The notes under the pieces are model-generated. The model did no database searches. It was given only the letters and a program-made list of their open reading frames with translations, and was not told where the DNA came from. The translations under genes were made by a program, and so were the position numbers. Source: an uncultured Ectothiorhodospiraceae bacterium (GTDB taxonomy: Bacteria; Pseudomonadota; Gammaproteobacteria; Nitrococcales; Nitrococcaceae). From it: 47,678 nucleotides of DNA. Below, in pieces: positions 16,095-23,711 of the stretch (its first letter is position 1; each line of letters begins with the position of its first letter). The stretch covers positions 1-47,678 of the forward strand of contig CAJXND010000012.1 of NCBI GenBank assembly GCA_913056385.1. The letters are read 5' to 3'.

Positions 16095-17617
16095 GGCGTT
16101 GCCGATGTCTCGAGGTTGGCGATGGCTTCCCAGTGGGGCATGAGCCCGCGGGCGACCTGCTGGTGGAGTTGGTAGCGCCGCTCGCGGCGCGCACGACCCG
16201 CCGGATCCGGCTCGTAGCGCGACTCCAGCTCGGCCATTCGGCGTGGATCCGCGTCGAAATCGCTATACAGCCCCACCGCCGCGCCGCCGCAGAGGGCGGC
16301 GCCCCAGGCGGCCGCCTCCTCGGTGGCGGATACCGTCACGGGCAGCCCGAGGACATCCGCGAAGAGCTGGGCGATCACCGGGTTGCGGGAGATGCCGCCG
16401 GTCAGGCGGATATCTTGGGCGGGGAAACCCTCCCGCAGGGCATCGACATGCACCCGGTGATTGAAGGCAATGCCCTCGAGCACCGCGGCCAGCATGTCGC
16501 CCCGCCCGTGCCAGCCATGCAGGCCGAGGAAACCCGCCGAGGCGACGGCACCATGGGGCGAGCCGAAGAGATAGGGGTGATACATCAGCGTCGAGGGGCG
16601 AGCCAGCGCCTCGGCGATCTCCGGGGACAGACGCTCGTGGATACTCGTGCCGGCGGCTGCGGCCGCGTCGCGTTCGGCGGTGCAGAGCGTGTCGATGAAC
16701 CAGTCGTAGTTAGTGGCGGAGGCGGGTGAGATGGCCATGTTGTTCCACTGGCCCGGGCGTATCGCGCTGCGGCAGAACCAGCGCGGGTCGGTGGCGGGCG
16801 CGGTGGAGAGCACCTCGTTGATCGAGTAGGTGCCCGCCACGATGCCGACCACATCCACTCGGTGGGCACCGATGCCCAGCGCCGAGGCGGTGACATCATG
16901 CAGTCCGGCCGCGACCGGCGTGCCTTCGACCAGGCCGGTGGCTGCCGCCGCCCGGCGGGTGACGCGGCCCGCCACGGCCGCGGAATGCAGCATGGGCGGC
17001 AGCGCGGGTTGCAGGGCGGACAGGCCCAGCAGGTCAAGCAGTGCCGGGCTGTAGTCCTGGGTATTCACGTCGGTGAAGGCGGTGCTCGCCTCGGTCCGAT
17101 CCATGCCCACTTCGCCGGTCAGGCACAGCCGGAGCCAGTCCTTGCAGCCCAGCACATGACCGATGCGCGCATAGCGCGCGGGTTCGTGATCGCGGATCCA
17201 GGCAAGCAGTGTCGAGGGGGCGGAGACATGCGGCTGCTGACCGGATAGCGTCAGTGCCTGATCGGGTAGCCCGGTGCGCTGCCAGGCCGACAGCGTGTCC
17301 CCGGCGCGGCTGTCCAGTGACAGTATGCCCGGCCCCAGCGGTTCTCCGTCACGGTCGACCAGATAGAGCCCGTCGCCATGCGCGGTCGCGGCGACCGCCG
17401 CGATCTCGCCGGCGCCACGGCCGGATTGCTCGATCGCGTCACGGACGGCACGTGCGGTGGCCTCCCAGAGTCCCTGCATGTCCCGTTCGACATGATGCGG
17501 TCGTGGCAGGGACTGGGGGACGCGCTCGCGGCAGACCGAGAGTGGCTGACCGGATTCGTCGAATACGACCGCCTTGGTAACGGTCAGTCCATTGTCGATG
17601 CCCAGCAGGCAGGCCAT
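16091..17617 (-). CDS. FGGY carbohydrate kinase (xylulokinase/LyxK-like)
   Basis: 508 aa. The N-terminal phosphate-binding strand is LLGIDNGLTVTKAVVFD. A substrate/Asp region follows (AGLHDVTASALGIG), then GTYSINEV and the C-terminal adenosine-binding LTGGISRNPVIAQLFADVLG. Overall layout is closest to E. coli LyxK among the kinases I know, and less like GlpK. It phosphorylates an imported sugar or polyol using ATP. It is coupled to the GlpD-like dehydrogenase through an ATGA overlap and follows the binding-protein gene in operon B. The exact substrate cannot be called. The ribosome-binding site before the ATG at 17617 is weak. Confidence 0.87.
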   Translation of the reverse strand: MACLLGIDNGLTVTKAVVFDESGQPLSVCRERVPQSLPRPHHVERDMQGLWEATARAVRDAIEQSGRGAGEIAAVAATAHGDGLYLVDRDGEPLGPGILSLDSRAGDTLSAWQRTGLPDQALTLSGQQPHVSAPSTLLAWIRDHEPARYARIGHVLGCKDWLRLCLTGEVGMDRTEASTAFTDVNTQDYSPALLDLLGLSALQPALPPMLHSAAVAGRVTRRAAAATGLVEGTPVAAGLHDVTASALGIGAHRVDVVGIVAGTYSINEVLSTAPATDPRWFCRSAIRPGQWNNMAISPASATNYDWFIDTLCTAERDAAAAAGTSIHERLSPEIAEALARPSTLMYHPYLFGSPHGAVASAGFLGLHGWHGRGDMLAAVLEGIAFNHRVHVDALREGFPAQDIRLTGGISRNPVIAQLFADVLGLPVTVSATEEAAAWGAALCGGAAVGLYSDFDADPRRMAELESRYEPDPAGRARRERRYQLHQQVARGLMPHWEAIANLETSATP

Positions 17618-17652
17618 GGGTGGGACCCCGCGGCTCGTGGGAGAGCGGTAGG

Positions 17653-17684
17653 GCGGGGTACCGGCGATGGTGCCGGTACCCCGC
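17653..17684 (-). other. mRNA hairpin after the binding-protein gene (operon B)
   Basis: A perfect 13-bp stem GCGGGGTACCGGC (17653-17665) / GCCGGTACCCCGC (17672-17684) with a 6-base loop lies between the binding protein and the kinase, without a T run. It probably protects or tapers the upstream transcript so that the binding protein is made in excess. Confidence 0.7.
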
Positions 17685-17692
17685 GATTCGGA

Positions 17693-18640
17693 TCAGTTGG
17701 AGAGCACGAACGGTGCGGTGTACTGATCGACGTTGTCCTCAGTGATGAGGATGCAGTCGAACAGCTGCTTTTCCTCAGCAACCTGCGGCTCGCCGTTATT
17801 GATGTAGTAGTCCGCCTGACGCACGGCCTCTTCAGCGAATACGGCCACCGGCTGCAGCACGGTGTAGGCCATCTCGCCGGCCTTGATGGCCTCGATGGCG
17901 TCCGGAGAACCGTCGAAGCCGCCGACCATGACCTCATCGAGCTTGCCACGCTCCTTGAGCACCGCAATGGCGCCGAGGGCCATCTCGTCGTTGCCCGAGA
18001 TCACGGCATCGATGTTCGGATTGGCCTGCAGCATGGCCGCCATCTTGTTGTAGCCCTGGGTCCGATCCCAATTGGCCACTTCCATGGCGAGGCGCTCGAC
18101 ATCCGGGTACTGAGTGATGACCGTCTCATAACCGTTTGAGCGGGTAGCGGCATTGTTGTCGGCGGGGTTGCCGAACAGCTCCACGTAGTCACCCTCACCG
18201 CCCAGGCGCTTGACCCACTCGGCGGCACCGATGGCGGCACCCTGAGCGTTATTGGAGACCAGCTGGGCCACGGCGAGACCCGACTCGTTGATTTCGGCGT
18301 TCACCAGGAAGACCGGGATGCCGGCATCCACGGCCTTGCGCACGGCGCCCACCGAGCCATCGGCGTTGGCCGGATCGAGGATAATGGCCGCGGATTCGTT
18401 GGTGATGGCGGTGTCGATGAGGCGGCTCTCGGCATTGGTGTCACCCTTGTGGGCGGACACATTGGCCTCGTAGCCGAGCTCTTCGGCGGTCTCCCGCGCC
18501 ACCTCGCCCTCGGTGAACCAGTAGGGGTTGGAGGGGTCGGTGACGATGATCGAGATGAGCCCCTCCGCCGATGCGGTCCCGGCGAAGAGCATGGAACCGG
18601 CCAGCACGGCCCGGCCGAGATGCTTGAGTGGATTGAACAT
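17693..18640 (-). CDS. Ribose/erythritol-type ABC substrate-binding protein (operon B)
   Basis: 315 aa. The signal peptide ends at GTASA-EG, followed by an RbsB-like fold: LISIIVTDPSNPYWFTEGEV, AAIILDPANADG, VISGNDEMALGAIAVLKERG and VMVGGFDGSPDAIEAI. The start is the ATG at 18640 with AAGGAG about 10 bases upstream. The operon begins with a DUF2291 gene and is divergent from eryA, which is the arrangement of the eryEFG erythritol transporter in rhizobia as I remember it. Erythritol is therefore the best guess for the ligand (inference). It is not a close copy of the operon A binding protein. Confidence 0.88.
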   Translation of the reverse strand: MFNPLKHLGRAVLAGSMLFAGTASAEGLISIIVTDPSNPYWFTEGEVARETAEELGYEANVSAHKGDTNAESRLIDTAITNESAAIILDPANADGSVGAVRKAVDAGIPVFLVNAEINESGLAVAQLVSNNAQGAAIGAAEWVKRLGGEGDYVELFGNPADNNAATRSNGYETVITQYPDVERLAMEVANWDRTQGYNKMAAMLQANPNIDAVISGNDEMALGAIAVLKERGKLDEVMVGGFDGSPDAIEAIKAGEMAYTVLQPVAVFAEEAVRQADYYINNGEPQVAEEKQLFDCILITEDNVDQYTAPFVLSN

Positions 18641-18749
18641 GGTTGTCGATCTCCTTTTAGTGCTGATTGCCCGGCCGATGAATCGACCGGCTCTCCTCCG
18701 CAGCGGGGTTATACCCGTCTCCATGGCGGTGAAGTCGTTTGGCCGGCCA

Positions 18750-19799
18750 TCAGGTCTTCCTGCGGCCGCCGTATTCCAGTGAATTGAGCAGGACGGCGAG
18801 CACGATCACGGCGCCGGTAAACACCTGCTGCCAGTACTCCGAGACGCCGATGATGACCAGCCCGTCGGCCAGGAAGCCGATGACGAAGGCGCCGAGCAGG
18901 GTGCCCCGCACGGTGCCACGCCCTCCGGCGAGCGCAGCGCCACCGATGACCACACCGGCGATGGCGGTCAGCTCGTAGGTGAACCCCGCGGTGGGCCCCG
19001 CGGAGGTCAGCTGGGAGCTGAGGACGATCCCGGCAATCGCCGCACAGATGCCGGAGAAGACGTACACGCTGATGGTCACGCGTCGTGTCGGGACGCCCGA
19101 GAGTTCGGCCGCCCGATAATTGCCGCCCGTGGCATAGAGCCAGCGACCGAAGGCGGTACGCGAGAGCAGCAGCGCCGCCACCAGGCTGACCAGGGCCAGG
19201 ATGATGACGCCGATCGGGACACCCGCGATCCGGTTGAACCCGAGCCAGTCGAAGCCCGTGTTGCCGAGCGCCGTGCTGCCCTCGAGGTTGTTGAAGGTCA
19301 GGCCGTTGGTCATGAGCAGTGCGACACCCCGCGCCACATAGAGCATGCCCAGGGTGGCGACGAAGGCGGGCACCTTGAAGATGGCGACCAGGACACCGTT
19401 GATGGCGCCGATAAAGGCGCCGAAGGCAATCGTGAGGACGGCGACGGCCCATACTGGCGGGTAGAGGATGACACCGGCGGACTCGATCTCCACGCCCTGC
19501 ATCAGGAAGCCGGCGAATACCCCGGAGACTGCGAGGACCGAGCCCACCGACAGATCGATGCCGCCGGTGAGAATCACCATCAGCATGCCGACGCTCAGCA
19601 GCCCGAAAATCGCGACATGCGAGGACATGGTGAGGAAGTTGCTGACCGTGAAGTAATGCGGGGAGAGCAGCGAGAACACCACGATGATGGTGATCAGGGC
19701 GAAGAACGCCCGGCCCTCAAGGAGGATGCGGCCGGGGTTGAAGCGCTGCCAGGCCGAAGGTTGAGCAGTCTTTTCGGTCATGGTCTGGGTGGTCTCCAT
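18750..19799 (-). CDS. Ribose/erythritol-type ABC permease (operon B)
   Basis: 349 aa RbsC-like permease with about eight to ten helices. Family signatures are VILTGGIDLSVGSVLAVSGV, FVATLGMLYVARGVAL, LTAIAGVVIGGAALAGGRGT and the C-terminal YWQQVFTGAVIVLAVLLNS. The start at 19799 was chosen because it lies five bases after the ATPase stop; the longer open frame upstream reads into the ATPase gene and is not membrane-like. About 110 bases separate it from the binding-protein gene. It should form the channel for a tetritol or related polyol. Confidence 0.9.
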   Translation of the reverse strand: METTQTMTEKTAQPSAWQRFNPGRILLEGRAFFALITIIVVFSLLSPHYFTVSNFLTMSSHVAIFGLLSVGMLMVILTGGIDLSVGSVLAVSGVFAGFLMQGVEIESAGVILYPPVWAVAVLTIAFGAFIGAINGVLVAIFKVPAFVATLGMLYVARGVALLMTNGLTFNNLEGSTALGNTGFDWLGFNRIAGVPIGVIILALVSLVAALLLSRTAFGRWLYATGGNYRAAELSGVPTRRVTISVYVFSGICAAIAGIVLSSQLTSAGPTAGFTYELTAIAGVVIGGAALAGGRGTVRGTLLGAFVIGFLADGLVIIGVSEYWQQVFTGAVIVLAVLLNSLEYGGRRKT

Positions 19800-19804
19800 G
19801 GCGT

Positions 19805-21316
19805 TTACGCGATCACGGCTTCGCCCGAGGCGGCCATGATTTCCTCCCGGGTGATGTCGTTGCTGAACTCCGCGGCAATCCGTCCGCGATTCATGACGAT
19901 GATCCGGTGGGCGATGGCGATGCACTCCTCGACCTCGGAGGTCGAGTAGATCACCGCGAGCCCATCCTCGGCATGCTGGGCGAGCAGCCGGAAGACCTCG
20001 CCCTTGGCGCCCACATCGATGCCGCGACTGGGTTCATCGAGCAGCATGACCGAGGGTGAGGTGGCGAGCATCTTGCCGATGACCACCTTCTGCTGGTTGC
20101 CGCCCGAGAGCGAGGTGACCGGCGCATCCGGACCATCCGTCTTGACCGTGACCTCCTTGATGGCCCGATCGACGATGCCCCGCTCCAGTCGGTCCGAGAC
20201 GAATGCCCGGCGGCAGAAATCCAGGATCGAGGCCAGCGAGAGGTTCTCGCCGACACTCATGGTCTGCACCAGGCCGTCGCGCTGACGGTCCTCGGGGACC
20301 AGTACCAGTCCATTGTCGATACGCTCGGGAATGGTCATATCACTGATGTCCTCACCGCGCATCAGGATCTGGCCGCCCTCGGCGGGGATCCGGCCGGCAA
20401 GGCACTCGAGGAGTTCGGTGCGGCCAGCGCCCATCAGTCCGTAGATGCAGACGATCTCCCCCGGGCGGACACTCAAGTTGAGATCATTGACCGCCTTGCC
20501 CCCGGCCGCCTCCATGCGGATGCTCAGATCCCGGATCTCGAGAACGGGGTCGGCATCCCGGTTCAGCGGTGGCGGGGTGCCCAGGTCGAAGTGGCTGCCC
20601 ACCATCTTCTGCACGATCCAGGGCAGGTCGACCTCTTCGCGCGGGGCGCTCGCGACCATGCTGCCGTCGCGCAGCACCACCGCCTGGTCCGTGACCTGGA
20701 GGGCTTCCTCGAGATGGTGGGAGATGTAGACGATGGACACACCGCGAGCCTTGAGTTCGCGGATGACGCCGAACAGCACTTCCACCTCCGACGCCGAGAG
20801 GGCAGAGGTCGGCTCGTCCATGATCAGAATCCGCGAATTGACGGAGAGTGCACGGGCGATCTCGACGATCTGCTGCTGGCCAAGGCGAAGGGACCCGACC
20901 GGTGCGAGCGGATCGATGGCCTCTTCCAGGTCGTCCATCAACGCCCGCGTCTGGCGCGTCTCCTCGGCGTAGTCGACGCCTCCGGTGCCGGGGATTTCCC
21001 GGCCGAGGAAGATGTTGTCCCGGACGCTCAGATTCGGGGCGAGACTGAGTTCCTGGTGAATGATGGACACACCGTGACGGGCGGCGTCCGTTGTCGATTC
21101 GAATTCCACCGGTTGGCCGTCAAGCAGTATCTCGCCCGCGGTGGGCTGGATAACGCCGGAGAGTATTTTCATCAGCGTCGACTTGCCCGCACCGTTCTCT
21201 CCGAACAGGGTCGTGACCTGGCCCGCATGGACGTCGAAATTCACGCCCTTGAGGGCCTGCACGCCACCGAATGACTTGGCGATATGACGGGCAGCCAGCA
21301 CGACGTTCTCGCCCAT
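19805..21316 (-). CDS. Ribose/erythritol-type ABC ATPase, two ABC domains (operon B)
   Basis: 503 aa RbsA-like tandem ATPase. Domain 1 has GENGAGKSTLMKIL, LRLGQQQIVEIARAL and ILIMDEPTSALS. Domain 2 has GLMGAGRTELLECL, LSGGNQQKVVIGKML and VMLLDEPSRGIDVG. A TTG two codons upstream is also in frame, but the ATG at 21316 lies two bases after the DUF2291 stop and fits the product better. It drives uptake by the operon B transporter. Confidence 0.92.
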   Translation of the reverse strand: MGENVVLAARHIAKSFGGVQALKGVNFDVHAGQVTTLFGENGAGKSTLMKILSGVIQPTAGEILLDGQPVEFESTTDAARHGVSIIHQELSLAPNLSVRDNIFLGREIPGTGGVDYAEETRQTRALMDDLEEAIDPLAPVGSLRLGQQQIVEIARALSVNSRILIMDEPTSALSASEVEVLFGVIRELKARGVSIVYISHHLEEALQVTDQAVVLRDGSMVASAPREEVDLPWIVQKMVGSHFDLGTPPPLNRDADPVLEIRDLSIRMEAAGGKAVNDLNLSVRPGEIVCIYGLMGAGRTELLECLAGRIPAEGGQILMRGEDISDMTIPERIDNGLVLVPEDRQRDGLVQTMSVGENLSLASILDFCRRAFVSDRLERGIVDRAIKEVTVKTDGPDAPVTSLSGGNQQKVVIGKMLATSPSVMLLDEPSRGIDVGAKGEVFRLLAQHAEDGLAVIYSTSEVEECIAIAHRIIVMNRGRIAAEFSNDITREEIMAASGEAVIA

Positions 21317-21318
21317 GC

Positions 21319-21975
21319 TCAACGGACCTCCAGCGCGACGGGGGTGACGAACCAGTTGTTCGGGTTGATCAGCTTGAACACCCCCGTGACCTTGATTCGC
21401 TGCCCAGGCAGGGCCTCACGGTCGAGTCCCTGCAGGACCTCCGCTTTCATGGCGTTGTTGATGCCGGAGCCGGCGTCCTGGTATTCGATCTGATTGGTGA
21501 ACTGACCAAAGCTGATGGTGCCCGTGGCGTCCCGCAGGTCCGTGCCGTTGATCGCCGGTCCCGTCTGCACACGGATGGTGCGGTCAGCCGGGATGCCATC
21601 GACGGAGACGTTGAACACCCCGGTGCTGCCCTCTCCCACGGTGCCGGTGAAGCGGACCGGGATCACCGCGCCGATGCCGGCGCTGACGCCGTACTGCTCG
21701 GCGGCGGCGCTCTGGTCGGCGTCGATGGCTTCACTGAGGAGGGGGGCGCTGACGGCGTTGTCGACGACGTAGTCCCGGATGCGCGGGAAATGCTCCTCAC
21801 CGAAGGCGGCCGGCGAGAACGCCGCTTCGCGCTGATCCGCGTCCGAGCCAATCGACACAACCGTGGTATCCAGCCCGAGGGCAATGACAAACACCGCCAC
21901 CGCCAGTGCCGACAGTAATGCTGCGCGGCGGGGTTTGCGCCTTACGGATGGGGTCTCGGCGGTCACGGACGCCAT
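21319..21975 (-). CDS. DUF2291 family exported protein of the polyol transporter
   Basis: 218 aa with a basic N-terminus, one membrane segment at about residues 18-35 (ALLSALAVAVFVIALGLD) and a periplasmic domain ending in LPGQRIKVTGVFKLINPNNW. The pattern fits DUF2291, a family of small envelope proteins encoded beside ribose- or erythritol-type ABC transporters. Its biochemical role is unknown to me. It is the first gene of operon B, has GGAGGAG before the ATG at 21975 and is coupled to the ATPase gene by a two-base gap. It is divergent from eryA across a 169-base control region. Confidence 0.8.
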   Translation of the reverse strand: MASVTAETPSVRRKPRRAALLSALAVAVFVIALGLDTTVVSIGSDADQREAAFSPAAFGEEHFPRIRDYVVDNAVSAPLLSEAIDADQSAAAEQYGVSAGIGAVIPVRFTGTVGEGSTGVFNVSVDGIPADRTIRVQTGPAINGTDLRDATGTISFGQFTNQIEYQDAGSGINNAMKAEVLQGLDREALPGQRIKVTGVFKLINPNNWFVTPVALEVR

Positions 21976-22039
21976 GCTTCTCTCCTCCTGCCTCTATCGC
22001 GGATCTGACGATCTCTGTGCGATAAACTTCGTTTAAACC

Positions 22040-22053
22040 TGTGATATATCACA
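22040..22053. promoter_or_regulatory. Perfect palindrome in the eryA / operon B control region
   Basis: TGTGATATATCACA at 22040-22053 is a perfect 14-bp palindrome, next to a second one, GTTTAAAC (22031-22038), between two divergent operons. The half-sites look like CRP (TGTGA/TCACA) but the spacing is 4, not 6. A SorC (EryD) or DeoR operator is an alternative. A minus-strand TTGACA lies at 22064-22059, without a well-spaced -10 box. Confidence 0.6.
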
Positions 22054-22106
22054 CGGGCTGTCAAGCGTTATTTCTTTGGTGTGTTTCCTGGCCCGCCTGG
22101 GGTTGG

Positions 22107-22135
22107 TTGACACCGCAAGGCTTGAATGAAATAAA
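22107..22135 (+). promoter_or_regulatory. Candidate promoter of eryABCD
   Basis: TTGACA (22107-22112), a 17-base spacer and AATAAA (22130-22135). Transcription would start near 22142, about three bases before the eryA ATG, giving a leaderless or nearly leaderless mRNA. This agrees with the lack of any Shine-Dalgarno sequence there. Confidence 0.5.
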
Positions 22136-22144
22136 TTACATAAT

Positions 22145-23710
22145 ATGAAAAAACATTCAAACAATAATTTGATCATCGGCATCGACGCCGGGACGTCGGT
22201 GATCAAGGCGGTGGCGTTCACGCTCGACGGGCGCCAGGTGGCGGTCGCCTCAAGGAACAACCGCTACACCACCGGAGACGATGGCCGGGCGGAGCAGCCT
22301 CTGACGCAGACCTGGGCCGACACTGCCGATGCGTTGCGGGCCCTGGGCGATGAAGTGGAGGGGTTGGCCTCCCGCACGGCCGCCATTGCCGTCACGGGAC
22401 AGGGCGATGGCACATGGCTGGTGGGACCAGAGGGCGAGCCGGTCGGGGATGCCTGGCTGTGGCTGGATGCCCGGGCCGCGGCCACCACCGCCGCGCTTGC
22501 GCAGTCAGGCCATGACCAGGCCCGCTTCGATGCCACCGGAACGGGGCTGAACACCTGCCAGCAGGGGGCGCAGATGGCCCATATGGACCGCCACTGTCCT
22601 GAACGGCTCGATCGGGCGGCCGTCGCGTTTCACTGCAAGGACTGGCTCTATTTCAACCTCACCGATGTGGCCGCGACGGACCCCTCCGAGGCGAGCTTCA
22701 CGTTCGGGGACTTCCGTACCCGCGCCTATGACAGCGCGGTGCTCGAGGCCCTCGACCTCGGCCACCGAAGTGCGTTGCTGCCCCCCATTGTCGAAGGCAC
22801 CGAGCAGACCTATCCACTGAGCGCATCCGCCGCCGCCGCGACCGGGCTTCAGGCCGGAACGCCGGTCTGCCTCGGCTACGTCGACATGGTGATGAGTGCG
22901 ATGGGCGCCGGGGTGCACACCGGGGAGTCCGGTACGGCCTGTTCGGCCATCGGGTCGACCGGCGTGCATCTCCGGAGCCGGGCCGACTGTGATGTACAGC
23001 TCAACGCAGAGCGCACCGGTTATGTCATCTGTCTGCCCGTACCGGGACAGGTCACGCAGGTGCAGACCAACATGGCGGCGACGCTGAACATCGACTGGAT
23101 CCTCGGCGTCATGGCGGAAATGCTGACCGAGTTCGACCAGCCGGTGACCGGCCGCGATCTGGTCCCACGCCTTGATGCATGGCTGCGCGAGACGGAACCG
23201 GCGGATCTCCTCTACCACCCCTACATATCCGAGGCGGGTGAACGCGGTCCGTTCGTCGAGGCCCGGGCCCGCGCCGGCTTCATCGGTCTGTCGACGCGCC
23301 ATGGCTTCAAGGAAATGCTTCGTGGGGTGGTCGATGGCATGGCACTGGCGGCAGCCGACTGCTATTCCGTCATGGGCGATCCGCCCACGGAACTGCGGCT
23401 CAGTGGCGGGGCGGTTCGATCCCCCATGCTGCGGGCGACGCTGGCCGCCGCGGTCGGCTCTCCGGTGCGGGTATGCAGTCGCGACGAGGCGGGCGCCGCC
23501 GGCTGCGCGATGATGGCCGCGGTGGCCATCGGCGCCTACCCCGACATGGAGTCCTGCATCGCCGACTGGGTGGTGCCACTGTTCGGCGACCGGGAGTCCC
23601 CGGACCCGGCCATTGCCGATCGCTATCAGTCATTGCTGCCTGCCTATCAGCAGGCCAGGCAGGATCTTCTGCCCGTCTGGGCCAGTCTTGCCGACAGAAA
23701 GGGAGTTTGA
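22145..23710 (+). CDS. eryA: Erythritol kinase (FGGY family)
   Basis: 521 aa. FGGY kinase with IIGIDAGTSVIKAVAFTLDG at the N-terminus, AVTGQGDGTWLVGPEGEPVG and DAWLWLDARA, the central GYVDMVMSAMGAG with the probable catalytic Asp, and LRLSGGAVRSPMLRATLAAA at the C-terminus. It matches my memory of Brucella/Rhizobium EryA in these blocks, and is followed by eryB, eryC and eryD in the same order as in Brucella. EryA phosphorylates erythritol to L-erythritol-4-phosphate in the cytoplasm. The start is the ATG at 22145; no ribosome-binding site precedes it. Confidence 0.88.
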   Translation: MKKHSNNNLIIGIDAGTSVIKAVAFTLDGRQVAVASRNNRYTTGDDGRAEQPLTQTWADTADALRALGDEVEGLASRTAAIAVTGQGDGTWLVGPEGEPVGDAWLWLDARAAATTAALAQSGHDQARFDATGTGLNTCQQGAQMAHMDRHCPERLDRAAVAFHCKDWLYFNLTDVAATDPSEASFTFGDFRTRAYDSAVLEALDLGHRSALLPPIVEGTEQTYPLSASAAAATGLQAGTPVCLGYVDMVMSAMGAGVHTGESGTACSAIGSTGVHLRSRADCDVQLNAERTGYVICLPVPGQVTQVQTNMAATLNIDWILGVMAEMLTEFDQPVTGRDLVPRLDAWLRETEPADLLYHPYISEAGERGPFVEARARAGFIGLSTRHGFKEMLRGVVDGMALAAADCYSVMGDPPTELRLSGGAVRSPMLRATLAAAVGSPVRVCSRDEAGAAGCAMMAAVAIGAYPDMESCIADWVVPLFGDRESPDPAIADRYQSLLPAYQQARQDLLPVWASLADRKGV

Positions 23711-23711
23711 G

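Noticed and set aside
22040-22053. Classical CRP binding site
   Set aside because: The half-sites fit, but the spacer is four bases rather than six, so it is kept as a palindrome of unknown factor.
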